5,378 nucleotides of DNA from Candidatus Latescibacterota bacterium (GCA_022827165.1 JAJDTN010000402.1:1-5378); one strand, 5' to 3'. Counted from the stretch's first letter, positions 1-5,378 are shown. The notes: generated from the letters alone by a model not told the origin. A program made the numbers and translations.

Positions 1-1217
1 AGGCGGCCGAGGATGCGGTCGCCCACCTGGTAGGCGCGGCGGAAGTAGTCGAGGTACACATCCGCCCGGTCGGCGTCGTACCCGGGACAGACGGGGTCGA
101 CGTCGCCGAGGTGGATGTGGTTGAGGTAGTCGTAGAGGTGCCAGTGGCAGATGAAGAAGGAGCAGCCCCGCTCGCGCAGCATGTAGCGGGCGACCTCGGC
201 GAACCACATCCCCTGGTACTCGCACTCCTCCAGGGCCGTGTCGAAGTCGGACATGCCCGCCGTGTAGGGCAGCATGGAGGCGTGCTCCTGGTAGGGGCCG
301 AAGCGCTCGATCAGCTCCGCCGCCAGCTCGTCGGGCACGGTGAAGCCGTCGGCGAAGGTCGCCTGGGTGCGGTAGAGTTTGAGCCGGCTCCCGTCCGGGG
401 CCAGCTCCATCAGCTTGAAGCGCACCGAGGCCCGCTGCCGGCCGCCGTCGATGGCGAACGCCTCCACCGCCCACTCGCTCCACTCGCCGGTCCGCGCCTC
501 CGCGACCCGGCTCCCCCCGTCCTTTCCGCGGCAGACCAGCACCCGGTCGTAGCCGCCTCCGGCGCCGTCCACCACCAGCAGCTGAAAGGCGGTCACGTCG
601 CCGCCGAGGCGGGCCTCCACCTCGATGCGGCTCTCCAGGGGCGGCGCGTGGCTGTCGGGCAGGTTGCGCCACCCTTGCGCGGGCCGGAGCGGCGGGACCG
701 GCTCGACGCCGCTCTGGGCCGCGCGCACGGCCGTGCCGTCGTGGTCCATCTCGATCTCGGCGGCCAGCTCCGCCTCGGTGGTGTAGGCTTGGCAGGTGGC
801 TACCTCGAAGTCGGTGCGCCGGTGGCTGGGGTGGCCGAAGCCGTCGACCACGAAGCCCTCCTCCACGCCGGAGGGATGGGCCGCCGGGTAGTGGACGGCG
901 ACGCTCGTCATGCCGGCGCGCTCCAGGGCGTTCCAGATGCGCTCGGCGTTGTTGGCCCGTCCGTCGAAGCTGTCGATGCGCCGCCCCGGCTCGACCTCCA
1001 CCCGCCAGCGGGTCACGCCGTGGGTGCCGGTGTGGGCGCCGGTGGACAGGGTGGCCCAGTTGGTGGGGGTCCACACCGGGAAGGAGGGCAGGGTCTGGTT
1101 GACCGCCCCCTCCCGCAGCATGCGCTCGAAGTGGGGAACGGCCCCTTCGGCGGCGAAGCGTTTCATCATGGGGACGATGAAGCCGTCCATGCCGAAAGCG
1201 TAGATCTTGCGTGTCAT
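1..1217 (-). CDS. Type I phosphodiesterase/nucleotide pyrophosphatase-like protein (alkaline phosphatase superfamily), C-terminus beyond the window
   Basis: I translated this frame by hand: it is open for 405 codons and leaves the window without a stop. The protein begins MTRKIYAFGMDGF. Superfamily features seen: the N-terminal metal-binding Asp in GMDG (D11); a nucleophile motif WTPTNWATLSTG with T50 as the likely catalytic Thr, followed by H62, H66 and G67 as in nucleotide pyrophosphatases; and DYLNHIHLG, a DxxxH metal site (D363, H367). The expected later DHG and final His lie outside the window. Residues of roughly 165-290 are rich in short beta-like segments and look like a cap or insertion domain between the two catalytic halves. 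No signal peptide or membrane segment is visible, so it is probably cytosolic. The family hydrolyses phosphoester or phosphodiester bonds using two metal ions; the substrate here is unknown. The ATG overlaps the ankyrin stop as ATGA with no good Shine-Dalgarno, implying coupled translation. The superfamily is secure, the exact subfamily is not. Confidence 0.88.
   Translation of the reverse strand, partial: MTRKIYAFGMDGFIVPMMKRFAAEGAVPHFERMLREGAVNQTLPSFPVWTPTNWATLSTGAHTGTHGVTRWRVEVEPGRRIDSFDGRANNAERIWNALERAGMTSVAVHYPAAHPSGVEEGFVVDGFGHPSHRRTDFEVATCQAYTTEAELAAEIEMDHDGTAVRAAQSGVEPVPPLRPAQGWRNLPDSHAPPLESRIEVEARLGGDVTAFQLLVVDGAGGGYDRVLVCRGKDGGSRVAEARTGEWSEWAVEAFAIDGGRQRASVRFKLMELAPDGSRLKLYRTQATFADGFTVPDELAAELIERFGPYQEHASMLPYTAGMSDFDTALEECEYQGMWFAEVARYMLRERGCSFFICHWHLYDYLNHIHLGDVDPVCPGYDADRADVYLDYFRRAYQVGDRILGR
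1214..1217 (-). promoter_or_regulatory. ATGA stop/start overlap coupling ank1 to the phosphodiesterase
   Basis: The ankyrin gene ends ...GCC AGC GAA TGA and the phosphodiesterase begins ATG ACA CGC, sharing four bases. There is no strong Shine-Dalgarno in the preceding 15 bases (GGGGCCAGCGA), so initiation probably depends on ribosomes terminating on ank1. The same overlap type occurs at the end of the upstream ankyrin paralog. Confidence 0.7.
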
Positions 1218-2666
1218 TCGCTGGCCCCGTGGGTGGGTAGTTCCTGAGGGTTGGCCCCGTGGGCGACGAGCAGGTCGCTGATCTCGCGGCGCGAGACCGT
1301 GGGCGGCCAGTTCTTCACCAGGGCCGTCGGCAGGTGGTGATCGCGGCTGCGGATAGTGACGTCGGCGCCCCTTTCCAGCAAGAGCCGGACGGTCTCGGTG
1401 GACTCGCTGCTCACGGCGTGGTGCAGGGCCGTGTTCTGGTACCAGCCGACCTGGCGGTCGATCCCGGCGCCGCGGTCCAGCAGCAGCGCCGCCACCTCTG
1501 TTCGGTCGTTCATGGCGGCGACGATGAGGGGCGAGTGCTGGTGCCAGGGCAGGTGCTTGTTCCAATCGACCTGTTCGGGCGACAGGCGCCCCTCCACGAG
1601 GGACGGGTCCGCCGTCAACATGGAGTCGACGAGCTCCACCCGCCCGAGCGCCGCGGCGGCGCTGATTGTCATGGGCGCGCCCAGCTCCACCAGCAGGTCG
1701 ACCACGCGGCCGTGACCCCGGTCGGCGGACCAGTGGAACAGCTCGTCCCGCACCAGCTCCCTCTCGAAGAGCTCGGGCGCCTTGGCCTGCACGGCGCGGA
1801 GGTCGCCGGTGCGGCCCCCGAGGACCGCGTCCATGAGGTCGGCCCGAAGGCGCAGGACGCGGGCGTCCCCTTCGGCCCCGTGGACGAGCCCCATCAGCTC
1901 CTCCAGCAAGGCGGTCGTCTTCACCCTCTCCTCGCGGGACGGTCTCCCATCGGACTTGCCCACCAGGTCCAGCAGCCCCTTGCCGTTCTCGTCGACCGTG
2001 TCCATGTCGACGCCGTGGGTGACGAGCAGCTCGACCATGGGCCGCCGGCACAGCTGCACCGCCAGGCGGAGGGCACTCTCGGCGCAGGGGCTCGACGGAT
2101 CGCCGCCCCGGTCGAGCAGGAGCGTCACCCGCCGCAGATCGCCGGCCCGCGCCGGCCACTGGAGTCCGGCCCAACCCGTCAGGGTGCAGTTCGGGTCCGC
2201 GCCGGCTTCCAGCAGCATCTCCACGGCGGCGATGGTTCCGCCCCGCAGGGCCATGTAGAGCGGCACGTGGGGCCGGGGCAGCCCCGGTAGTGACAGGGGG
2301 CGGTACGCCGGGTACCTGGAGGCCCCCGGCCAGTCGGAGGGGTCCGCGCACTCGGGCGAGGCCCCCTTGTCCAGCAGCATGCGCAACATCTCGTCGTAGC
2401 CGTAGGAGATCGCCGTGTCGAGCGGGTTGGGCCGGGTGTCGAGAGGCACGTCCTGCTCCAGGATCAGCTCCAGAATGCGCGTCGATCCCGACCAGATCGC
2501 CCAGAACACGGGCGGGAGAGGTCCCCGTACCGGCCAGGAGCCCACCGGGTGCGCCTGCGCCGGGTCGGCCTTCAGGATCGCCTCGACCCGGGCCTCGTCG
2601 CCCGCTGCCAGGGCCCCGTAGATGTCGTCCTCCACACCCATCTCCAGCAGGGTCCGCACCTCCTTG
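1214..2666. repeat. Long direct repeat, copy A (C-terminal two-thirds of ank1)
   Basis: This segment matches 3926-5378 at a constant offset of 2712 bases from the stop codons up to the window edge, with no net length change. Protein comparison by eye gives 77 differences in 482 residues (about 84% identity); DNA identity in sampled lines is in the high eighties. The true repeat probably extends beyond the window on the copy B side. Confidence 0.9.
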
Positions 2667-3325
2667 TCGCTCTCCGGAATCCGCGCCGCCTTCAGTGGGG
2701 TGAGGCCGAGGGAGTCCTCGGCGTGGATGTCCGCCCCGTGACGCAGCAGCAGCTTGAAGATCCCCGGCTTGCCCACCGCCAGGTTCAGCGGCAGCCCGTG
2801 GTCGGTCTCGATGTTGGCGATGGCCGGGTCGGCGGCGAGCAGGGCCCGCGTCTCCGGCATCATCCCCAGGCGCAGGGTGTGGGAGATGTCGTACCTCGCC
2901 CCCGCCGCGATGAGGAGCTTGAAGATGTCCCTCCTCTGGTAGAGGACGGCCACTTCCACCGGCGGCACCTCGACATGCAGCTCCACGTCGGCGCCGTTGC
3001 CGATCAGCAGTTCGGCCATCCCCGGGTGCCGCGACCAGGCCGCCATCTCCAGCGGCGCCATGGCCCCGTCCGCCGTGCTGTTGACGTCGGCGCCGTGATC
3101 GATCAGGAGCTGCGCCACCTGCAGCTCGCCTTCGCGCCAGCCGAGGGCGGCCCGGTGCAGCAGCGTCGGGAGGGGTCTGCGGGTGCGGCCGTCGTGCGGC
3201 AGAGGGGTGTTCACGAGGGAGGGGTCGGCCTCCAGCAGGGGGCGCAGGGCCTCGGGATCGCCGGCATCCACCGCGTCGACGGCGGTCTGGAGGGGTGGGG
3301 TGACCACTGGCTTCGTCTGGGTCAA
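1214..3325 (-). CDS. Large ankyrin-repeat protein (ank1), complete
   Basis: A 703-residue protein made almost entirely of ankyrin repeats, a helix-turn-helix solenoid that binds other proteins. I see about 16 repeats ending in forms such as LLIDHGADVNS. They lie near residues 55-83, 90-116, 123-148, 178-204, 208-234, 235-259, 274-297, 302-326, 354-380, 388-412, 417-445, 497-519, 529-555, 557-579, 598-625, 632-660 and 667-693. A Pro/Trp-rich loop (about 330-355) and a polar stretch (about 446-496) interrupt the array. No enzyme domain, signal peptide or membrane segment is seen, so it is probably cytosolic. The longest frame starts at TTG (3325-3323), directly after the toxin-remnant stop TAG. 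GTG at 3307-3305 is a strong alternative because it aligns codon for codon with the ATG (3920-3918) of the duplicated ankyrin 5' end. Neither has a clear Shine-Dalgarno. The stop overlaps the phosphodiesterase start. The partner is unknown. Confidence 0.93.
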   Translation of the reverse strand: MTQTKPVVTPPLQTAVDAVDAGDPEALRPLLEADPSLVNTPLPHDGRTRRPLPTLLHRAALGWREGELQVAQLLIDHGADVNSTADGAMAPLEMAAWSRHPGMAELLIGNGADVELHVEVPPVEVAVLYQRRDIFKLLIAAGARYDISHTLRLGMMPETRALLAADPAIANIETDHGLPLNLAVGKPGIFKLLLRHGADIHAEDSLGLTPLKAARIPESDKEVRTLLEMGVEDDIYGALAAGDEARVEAILKADPAQAHPVGSWPVRGPLPPVFWAIWSGSTRILELILEQDVPLDTRPNPLDTAISYGYDEMLRMLLDKGASPECADPSDWPGASRYPAYRPLSLPGLPRPHVPLYMALRGGTIAAVEMLLEAGADPNCTLTGWAGLQWPARAGDLRRVTLLLDRGGDPSSPCAESALRLAVQLCRRPMVELLVTHGVDMDTVDENGKGLLDLVGKSDGRPSREERVKTTALLEELMGLVHGAEGDARVLRLRADLMDAVLGGRTGDLRAVQAKAPELFERELVRDELFHWSADRGHGRVVDLLVELGAPMTISAAAALGRVELVDSMLTADPSLVEGRLSPEQVDWNKHLPWHQHSPLIVAAMNDRTEVAALLLDRGAGIDRQVGWYQNTALHHAVSSESTETVRLLLERGADVTIRSRDHHLPTALVKNWPPTVSRREISDLLVAHGANPQELPTHGASE
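3243..3302. repeat. Short direct repeat, copy A (5' end of ank1)
   Basis: These bases match 3856-3915 at offset 613 with five mismatches over the first 57 positions. They encode the ankyrin N-terminus (PPLQTAVDAVDAGDPEALR in this copy). Together the two copies bracket the antitoxin and the toxin remnant. Confidence 0.85.
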
Positions 3326-3487
3326 CTACCCGAACAGATCGGCGTGTGTCCCGGTTCGCACCAGGATGAGGATGTCGTCCTCCCTCTGGTCCCAGATCAA
3401 CAGCCAGTCGGGTCCGAGGTGGCACTCCCAGCAGGCAGACCAATCGCCCGATAGACGATGTGGCCGATGCCGTGGATCGAGGCGCAC
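3326..3487 (-). pseudogene. YafQ-family mRNA interferase toxin, N-terminally truncated remnant
   Basis: A frame not listed as a separate ORF, open from 3490 and here counted from a GTG, encodes 53 residues ending GTHADLFG. It aligns well with the C-terminal half of E. coli YafQ (about residue 41 to 92): PHRLSGDW corresponds to DHPLQGSW, ECHLGPDWLLIW to DAHVEPDWILIY and RTGTHADLFG to RTGTHAALFG. The known YafQ catalytic and binding positions H50, H63, D67, W68, R83, H87 and F91 all have counterparts. The N-terminal helical half, about 40 residues, is missing. The expected toxin start is an ATG at 3498-3496 overlapping the antitoxin end, but it is in a different frame, so the lesion is not a simple in-frame deletion. 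The remnant is in the antitoxin frame, separated by that gene's TGA. YafQ-type toxins cleave mRNA on the ribosome; this one is probably inactive. Confidence 0.85.
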
Positions 3488-3490
3488 CGG

Positions 3491-3748
3491 TCAACCATGC
3501 TCGGCTTTGAGGGCCTCCACGTCGGCGTACTCGGTGAGCCCCTCGCCCGCACGGGCCTGGCGTAGCGCTTCGATGGTCTCGGCATTGGGAACCCGCACCG
3601 CGAAGGGCAACCCCCGATGCAGGGTGACCTGTGTATAGAACAGGGTGATCGCCTCCGTTGCGGACATCCCCAGCTCCGAGAAAACCGCCTCGGCCTGGAA
3701 CTTCAGCTCCGGTTCAACCCGGGCACGGATCGTTTCGGTCTTGGCCAT
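3491..3748 (-). CDS. DinJ/RelB-family type II antitoxin
   Basis: An 85-residue protein (DinJ of E. coli is 86) with the family layout. The N-terminal ribbon-helix-helix, TETIRARVEPELKFQAEAVF (about residues 4-23), continues as GMSATEAITLFYTQV and the hallmark GLPF (46-49). A charged tail of about residues 54-85 would wrap and neutralise a YafQ-like toxin. The ribbon-helix-helix normally dimerises and represses the module's own promoter. I chose ATG at 3748-3746 because an AAGGAGG Shine-Dalgarno sits 8 bases upstream; the in-frame GTG at 3754 would be only 2 bases from it. The gene looks intact, but the partner toxin directly downstream is truncated, so it is an orphan antitoxin unless a related toxin exists elsewhere. 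Retention may reflect a regulatory role, protection against homologous toxins, or recent decay of the partner. Confidence 0.93.
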   Translation of the reverse strand: MAKTETIRARVEPELKFQAEAVFSELGMSATEAITLFYTQVTLHRGLPFAVRVPNAETIEALRQARAGEGLTEYADVEALKAEHG

Positions 3749-3756
3749 ACCCACCC

Positions 3757-3763
3757 CCTCCTT
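3757..3763 (-). promoter_or_regulatory. Strong Shine-Dalgarno of the antitoxin
   Basis: The minus strand reads AAGGAGG eight bases before ATG 3748-3746. This is the only strong ribosome binding site in the window and it decides between the ATG and the GTG six bases upstream. Confidence 0.8.
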
Positions 3764-3795
3764 CTTTCATTCGATGACTGATACTGGCGGCACAA

Positions 3796-3824
3796 AACGT
3801 ACCCCGAACGGGGAACGCGAGCAA
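3796..3824 (-). promoter_or_regulatory. Candidate antitoxin promoter
   Basis: On the minus strand TTGCTC (3824-3819) and TACGTT (3801-3796) are separated by exactly 17 bases, a standard sigma-70-like spacing. Each hexamer matches the consensus only partly (about three of six). The position, about 48 bases before the antitoxin ATG and overlapping an inverted repeat, fits the promoter of a toxin-antitoxin operon. Transcripts from here would also read through ank1 and the phosphodiesterase, since no terminator is seen in between. Confidence 0.4.
3798..3817. promoter_or_regulatory. Inverted repeat, candidate antitoxin operator
   Basis: A 20-base inverted repeat has arms CGTACCCCG and CGGGGAACG around an AA centre; eight of nine arm pairs match. 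It fills the spacer of the candidate promoter and overlaps its -10 box. Ribbon-helix-helix antitoxins of the DinJ/RelB family repress by binding such palindromes, so this is the best operator candidate. It is not followed by a T run on the minus strand beyond TTTT, so a terminator reading is weaker. Confidence 0.5.
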
Positions 3825-3855
3825 CCTCCCCCTGCTGAAGGAACCACATCGCCGA

Positions 3856-3915
3856 CGCAGGGCCTCGGCGTCGCCGGCGTCCACCGCGGCGACGGCGGCC
3901 TGGAGGGGTGGGTTG
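3856..3915. repeat. Short direct repeat, copy B (orphan ankyrin 5' end)
   Basis: This is the partner of 3243-3302 at offset 613. Similarity ends sharply at 3856, where the sequence changes to the region leading into the antitoxin promoter, so this edge is a likely recombination or insertion boundary. Confidence 0.85.
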
Positions 3916-3925
3916 CTCATCCTGC

Positions 3926-3929
3926 TCAT
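3926..3929 (-). promoter_or_regulatory. ATGA stop/start overlap between ank2 and the ankyrin 5' fragment
   Basis: The ank2 stop TGA (3928-3926) overlaps the ATG of the ankyrin fragment (3929-3927). The same arrangement joins ank1 to the phosphodiesterase. It shows that an ankyrin gene once followed ank2 directly and was probably co-translated with it. Confidence 0.6.
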
Positions 3930-5378
3930 TCACCTGCGGTGTGAGGGAGCTGCTCTTCCGGGTTGGCCCCGTGGGCGACGAGCAGGTCGCGGATCTCGCG
4001 GCGCGAGACCGTGAACGGCGCGTTCTTCACCAGGGCTGTCGGCAGGTGGTGATTGCGGCTGCGGATAGTGACGTCGGCACCCCGGTCCAACAGCAGCCGG
4101 ACGGTTCCCGTGGACTCCCTTTCCACGGCGTGGTGCAGGGCCGTGGTCTGGTACCAGCCGACCTGGCGGTCGATCCCGGCGCCGCGGTCCAGCAGCAGCG
4201 CCGCCACCTCTGTGCTGTCGTTCATGGCGGCGACGATGAGGGGCGAGTACTGGTGCCAGGGCAGGTGCTTGTTCCAGTCGACCTCCGCGGGCGGAAGCCG
4301 CCCCTCCACCAGCGACGGCTCCTCCGTCAACATGGAGTCCACGAGCTCCACCCGCCCGAGGGCCGCGGCGACGCTGATCGTCATGGGCGCGCCCAGCGCC
4401 GCCAGCAGGTCGACCACGCGGCCGTGACCCCGGCTGGCGGCCCAGTGGAACAGCTCGTCCCGCACAAGCTCCCGCTCGAAGAGCTCGGGCGCCTCCGCCT
4501 GCACGGCGCGCAGGTCGCCGGTCCCGCCCTCGATGACCGCGTCCATGAGGTCGCCCCGCAGACGCAGGATGCGAGCCTCCGGGGTAGACCCGTGGACGAG
4601 CCCCATCAGCTCCTCCAGCAAGGCGGTCGTCAGGACCCGCTCCGGGCGGCGCGGTCGCCAGTCGGACTTGCCCACCATTTCGAGCAGGCCGCGGCCGTCC
4701 GCGTCGACCGTGTCGATGTCGACGCCGTGGGTGACGAGCAGCTCGATCATCGGCCGCCGGCACAGCTGCACGGCCCAGCGGAGCGCGCTCTCGGCGCAGG
4801 GGCCCGCCGGGCCGCCGCCCCGATCCAGCAGCAGCTTCACCTGCTGCAGATTGCCGGCCAGCGCCGGCCATTGCAGGCCGGCCCAGTCCGTCAGGGTGCA
4901 GTTCGGGTCCGCCCCGGCCTCAAGCAGCATCTCGACGGCGGCGATGGTCCCGCCGCGCAGGGCCTTGTAGAGCGGCAGGTGGGCGCGGGGCGGCCCCGGC
5001 ACCAGGAGGGGGCGATACGCCGGGTAGGTGGAGGCTCCCGGCCAGTCGGAGGGGTCCGCGCACTCGGGCGAAGCCCCCTTGTCCAGCAGCATGCGCACCA
5101 TCTCGTCGTAGTCGTACGAGATCGCCGTGTTGAGCGGGTTCGGCCTGGTGTCGAGGGGCACGTCCTGCTCCAGGATCAGCTCCAGGATGCGCGTCGACCC
5201 CGACCAGACCGCCCAGATGACGGGAGGGATCGGCCCCCGCCGCGGCCAGCAGCCCACCGGGTGCGCCTGCGCCGGGTCGGCCTTCAGGATCGCCTCGACC
5301 CTGGCCTCGTTCCCCGCCGCCAGGGCCCCGTAGATGTCGTCCTCGACACCCGTCTCGAGGAGGGTCCGCACCACCTTG
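3926..5378 (-). CDS. Large ankyrin-repeat protein (ank2), N-terminus beyond the window
   Basis: The frame is open to the window edge (first readable codons K-V-V-R-T-L-L), so the true start lies beyond base 5378; the ATG-like first residue of any shorter model is not a real start. The visible 482 residues after the first Lys match ank1 residues 222-703 at about 84% identity without net gaps. They carry the same ankyrin repeats: for example VEMLLEAGADPNC, VRLLLDRGADVTIRS and the last repeat LLVAHGANP. If the missing part also matches ank1, about 220 residues lie outside. Differences cluster in the stretch equivalent to ank1 residues 457-512 and at the extreme C-terminus, while loops such as VDWNKHLPWHQ are identical. 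It is probably a cytosolic protein-binding scaffold; the partner is unknown. It lies upstream of ank1 in the same operon direction. Confidence 0.92.
   Translation of the reverse strand, partial: KVVRTLLETGVEDDIYGALAAGNEARVEAILKADPAQAHPVGCWPRRGPIPPVIWAVWSGSTRILELILEQDVPLDTRPNPLNTAISYDYDEMVRMLLDKGASPECADPSDWPGASTYPAYRPLLVPGPPRAHLPLYKALRGGTIAAVEMLLEAGADPNCTLTDWAGLQWPALAGNLQQVKLLLDRGGGPAGPCAESALRWAVQLCRRPMIELLVTHGVDIDTVDADGRGLLEMVGKSDWRPRRPERVLTTALLEELMGLVHGSTPEARILRLRGDLMDAVIEGGTGDLRAVQAEAPELFERELVRDELFHWAASRGHGRVVDLLAALGAPMTISVAAALGRVELVDSMLTEEPSLVEGRLPPAEVDWNKHLPWHQYSPLIVAAMNDSTEVAALLLDRGAGIDRQVGWYQTTALHHAVERESTGTVRLLLDRGADVTIRSRNHHLPTALVKNAPFTVSRREIRDLLVAHGANPEEQLPHTAGE
3926..5378. repeat. 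Long direct repeat, copy B (ank2)
   Basis: This is the partner of 1214-2666 at constant offset 2712. The match still holds at the last base of the window (ggtccgcacc.. at 2651 and 5363), so the repeat is cut by the window and its full length is unknown. Confidence 0.9.

Larger units (their letters stand above)
3856..3929 (-). pseudogene. 5' fragment of an ankyrin-repeat gene, truncated after ~25 codons
   Basis: An ATG at 3929-3927, overlapping the ank2 stop as ATGA, opens MSRMSNPPLQAAVAAVDAG and continues DAEALR. This equals the start of ank1 (TPPLQTAVDAVDAGDPEALR). A second ATG at 3920-3918 aligns with the ank1 GTG at 3307. After the codon for R the similarity to ank1 stops and the frame continues as unrelated, low-meaning sequence through the antitoxin leader to a stop at 3714. 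It is best read as the original start of the second ankyrin gene, left behind when the toxin-antitoxin segment was placed here, or as the stump of a third paralog. Confidence 0.75.

Noticed and set aside
111..1247. Plus-strand 378-codon open frame
   Set aside because: It lies antisense to the phosphodiesterase, whose motifs are clear; its Gly/Val/His/Pro/Leu-rich composition is typical of an antisense shadow in GC-rich DNA.
1259..2290. Plus-strand 343-codon open frame
   Set aside because: It is antisense to ank1 repeats, rich in His, Gln, Val, Gly and Pro, with no recognisable domain.
2549..3454. Plus-strand 301-codon open frame
   Set aside because: It is the antisense shadow of the ank1 N-terminal half and the toxin remnant, with composition bias and no family features.
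3397..3585. Minus-strand 62-codon frame containing the expected toxin ATG at 3498
   Set aside because: The protein (MVDRCASIHGIG...) shows no toxin similarity; it is the frame left by the deletion, while the toxin residues lie in the frame of 3487-3326.
3798..3817. Rho-independent terminator
   Set aside because: The stem is short (five continuous pairs after a mismatch) and is followed by only four T on the minus strand; its location inside a promoter spacer before the antitoxin favours an operator.
3243..3915. Insertion sequence or integron cassette carrying the antitoxin
   Set aside because: There is no transposase, no terminal inverted repeats and no attC-like site; the flanking repeats are ankyrin coding sequence rather than element ends.
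3700..3929. A full small gene MSRMSNPPLQ... running to 3714
   Set aside because: Only the first ~25 codons have ankyrin homology; the rest crosses the antitoxin promoter, Shine-Dalgarno and start in another frame, so I annotate only the fragment.
3930..4871. Minus-strand 313-codon open frame
   Set aside because: It is an alternative frame of ank2, dominated by Arg, Ala, Gly and Pro; the ankyrin frame explains the DNA.
1..5378. CRISPR array, tRNA or rRNA genes
   Set aside because: There are no short regularly spaced repeats, no cloverleaf with a TTCRANY-like arm and no ribosomal RNA segments seen on either strand; the only repeats are the ankyrin-derived ones.

Overview
The window is a GC-rich bacterial segment in which every supportable gene lies on the minus strand, so it is transcribed from base 5378 towards base 1. 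Strong third-position GC bias, GTG/TTG start candidates and 4-base ATGA gene overlaps fit a high-GC bacterium. Nothing fixes the phylum: there is no rRNA, tRNA or lineage marker, and many high-GC soil or aquatic groups would fit.

Layout in the direction of transcription. (1) 5378-3926: the C-terminal 483 codons of a large ankyrin-repeat protein (ank2), cut by the window edge. (2) 3929-3856: the first ~25 codons of another ankyrin gene, whose ATG overlaps the ank2 stop; the homology then stops abruptly. (3) 3824-3749: a plausible promoter with an inverted repeat between the -35 and -10 boxes, followed by a strong Shine-Dalgarno. (4) 3748-3491: an intact DinJ/RelB-family antitoxin of 85 residues. 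(5) 3487-3326: the C-terminal half of a YafQ-family mRNA-interferase toxin. It keeps all the active-site residues but has lost about 40 N-terminal residues and its start. (6) 3325-1214: a complete 703-residue ankyrin-repeat protein (ank1), about 84% identical to ank2 over their shared 482 residues with no net insertion or deletion. (7) 1217-1: an alkaline-phosphatase-superfamily phosphodiesterase, translationally coupled to ank1 by ATGA and running off the window.

The most informative feature is the repeat architecture. A 1453-bp direct repeat (the ankyrin paralogs, offset 2712) and a ~60-bp direct repeat (the ankyrin 5' end, offset 613) frame the toxin-antitoxin remnant. This looks like a tandem ankyrin operon feeding into a phosphodiesterase, with a dinJ-yafQ-like cassette placed at the 5' end of the second ankyrin gene. 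Afterwards the toxin decayed. As a result ank1 and the phosphodiesterase may now be transcribed from the antitoxin promoter and be subject to antitoxin autoregulation; this is an inference.

The possible undescribed system is a cytosolic pairing of a solenoid ankyrin protein with a soluble type I phosphodiesterase, joined by translational coupling. Its function cannot be read from the sequence.
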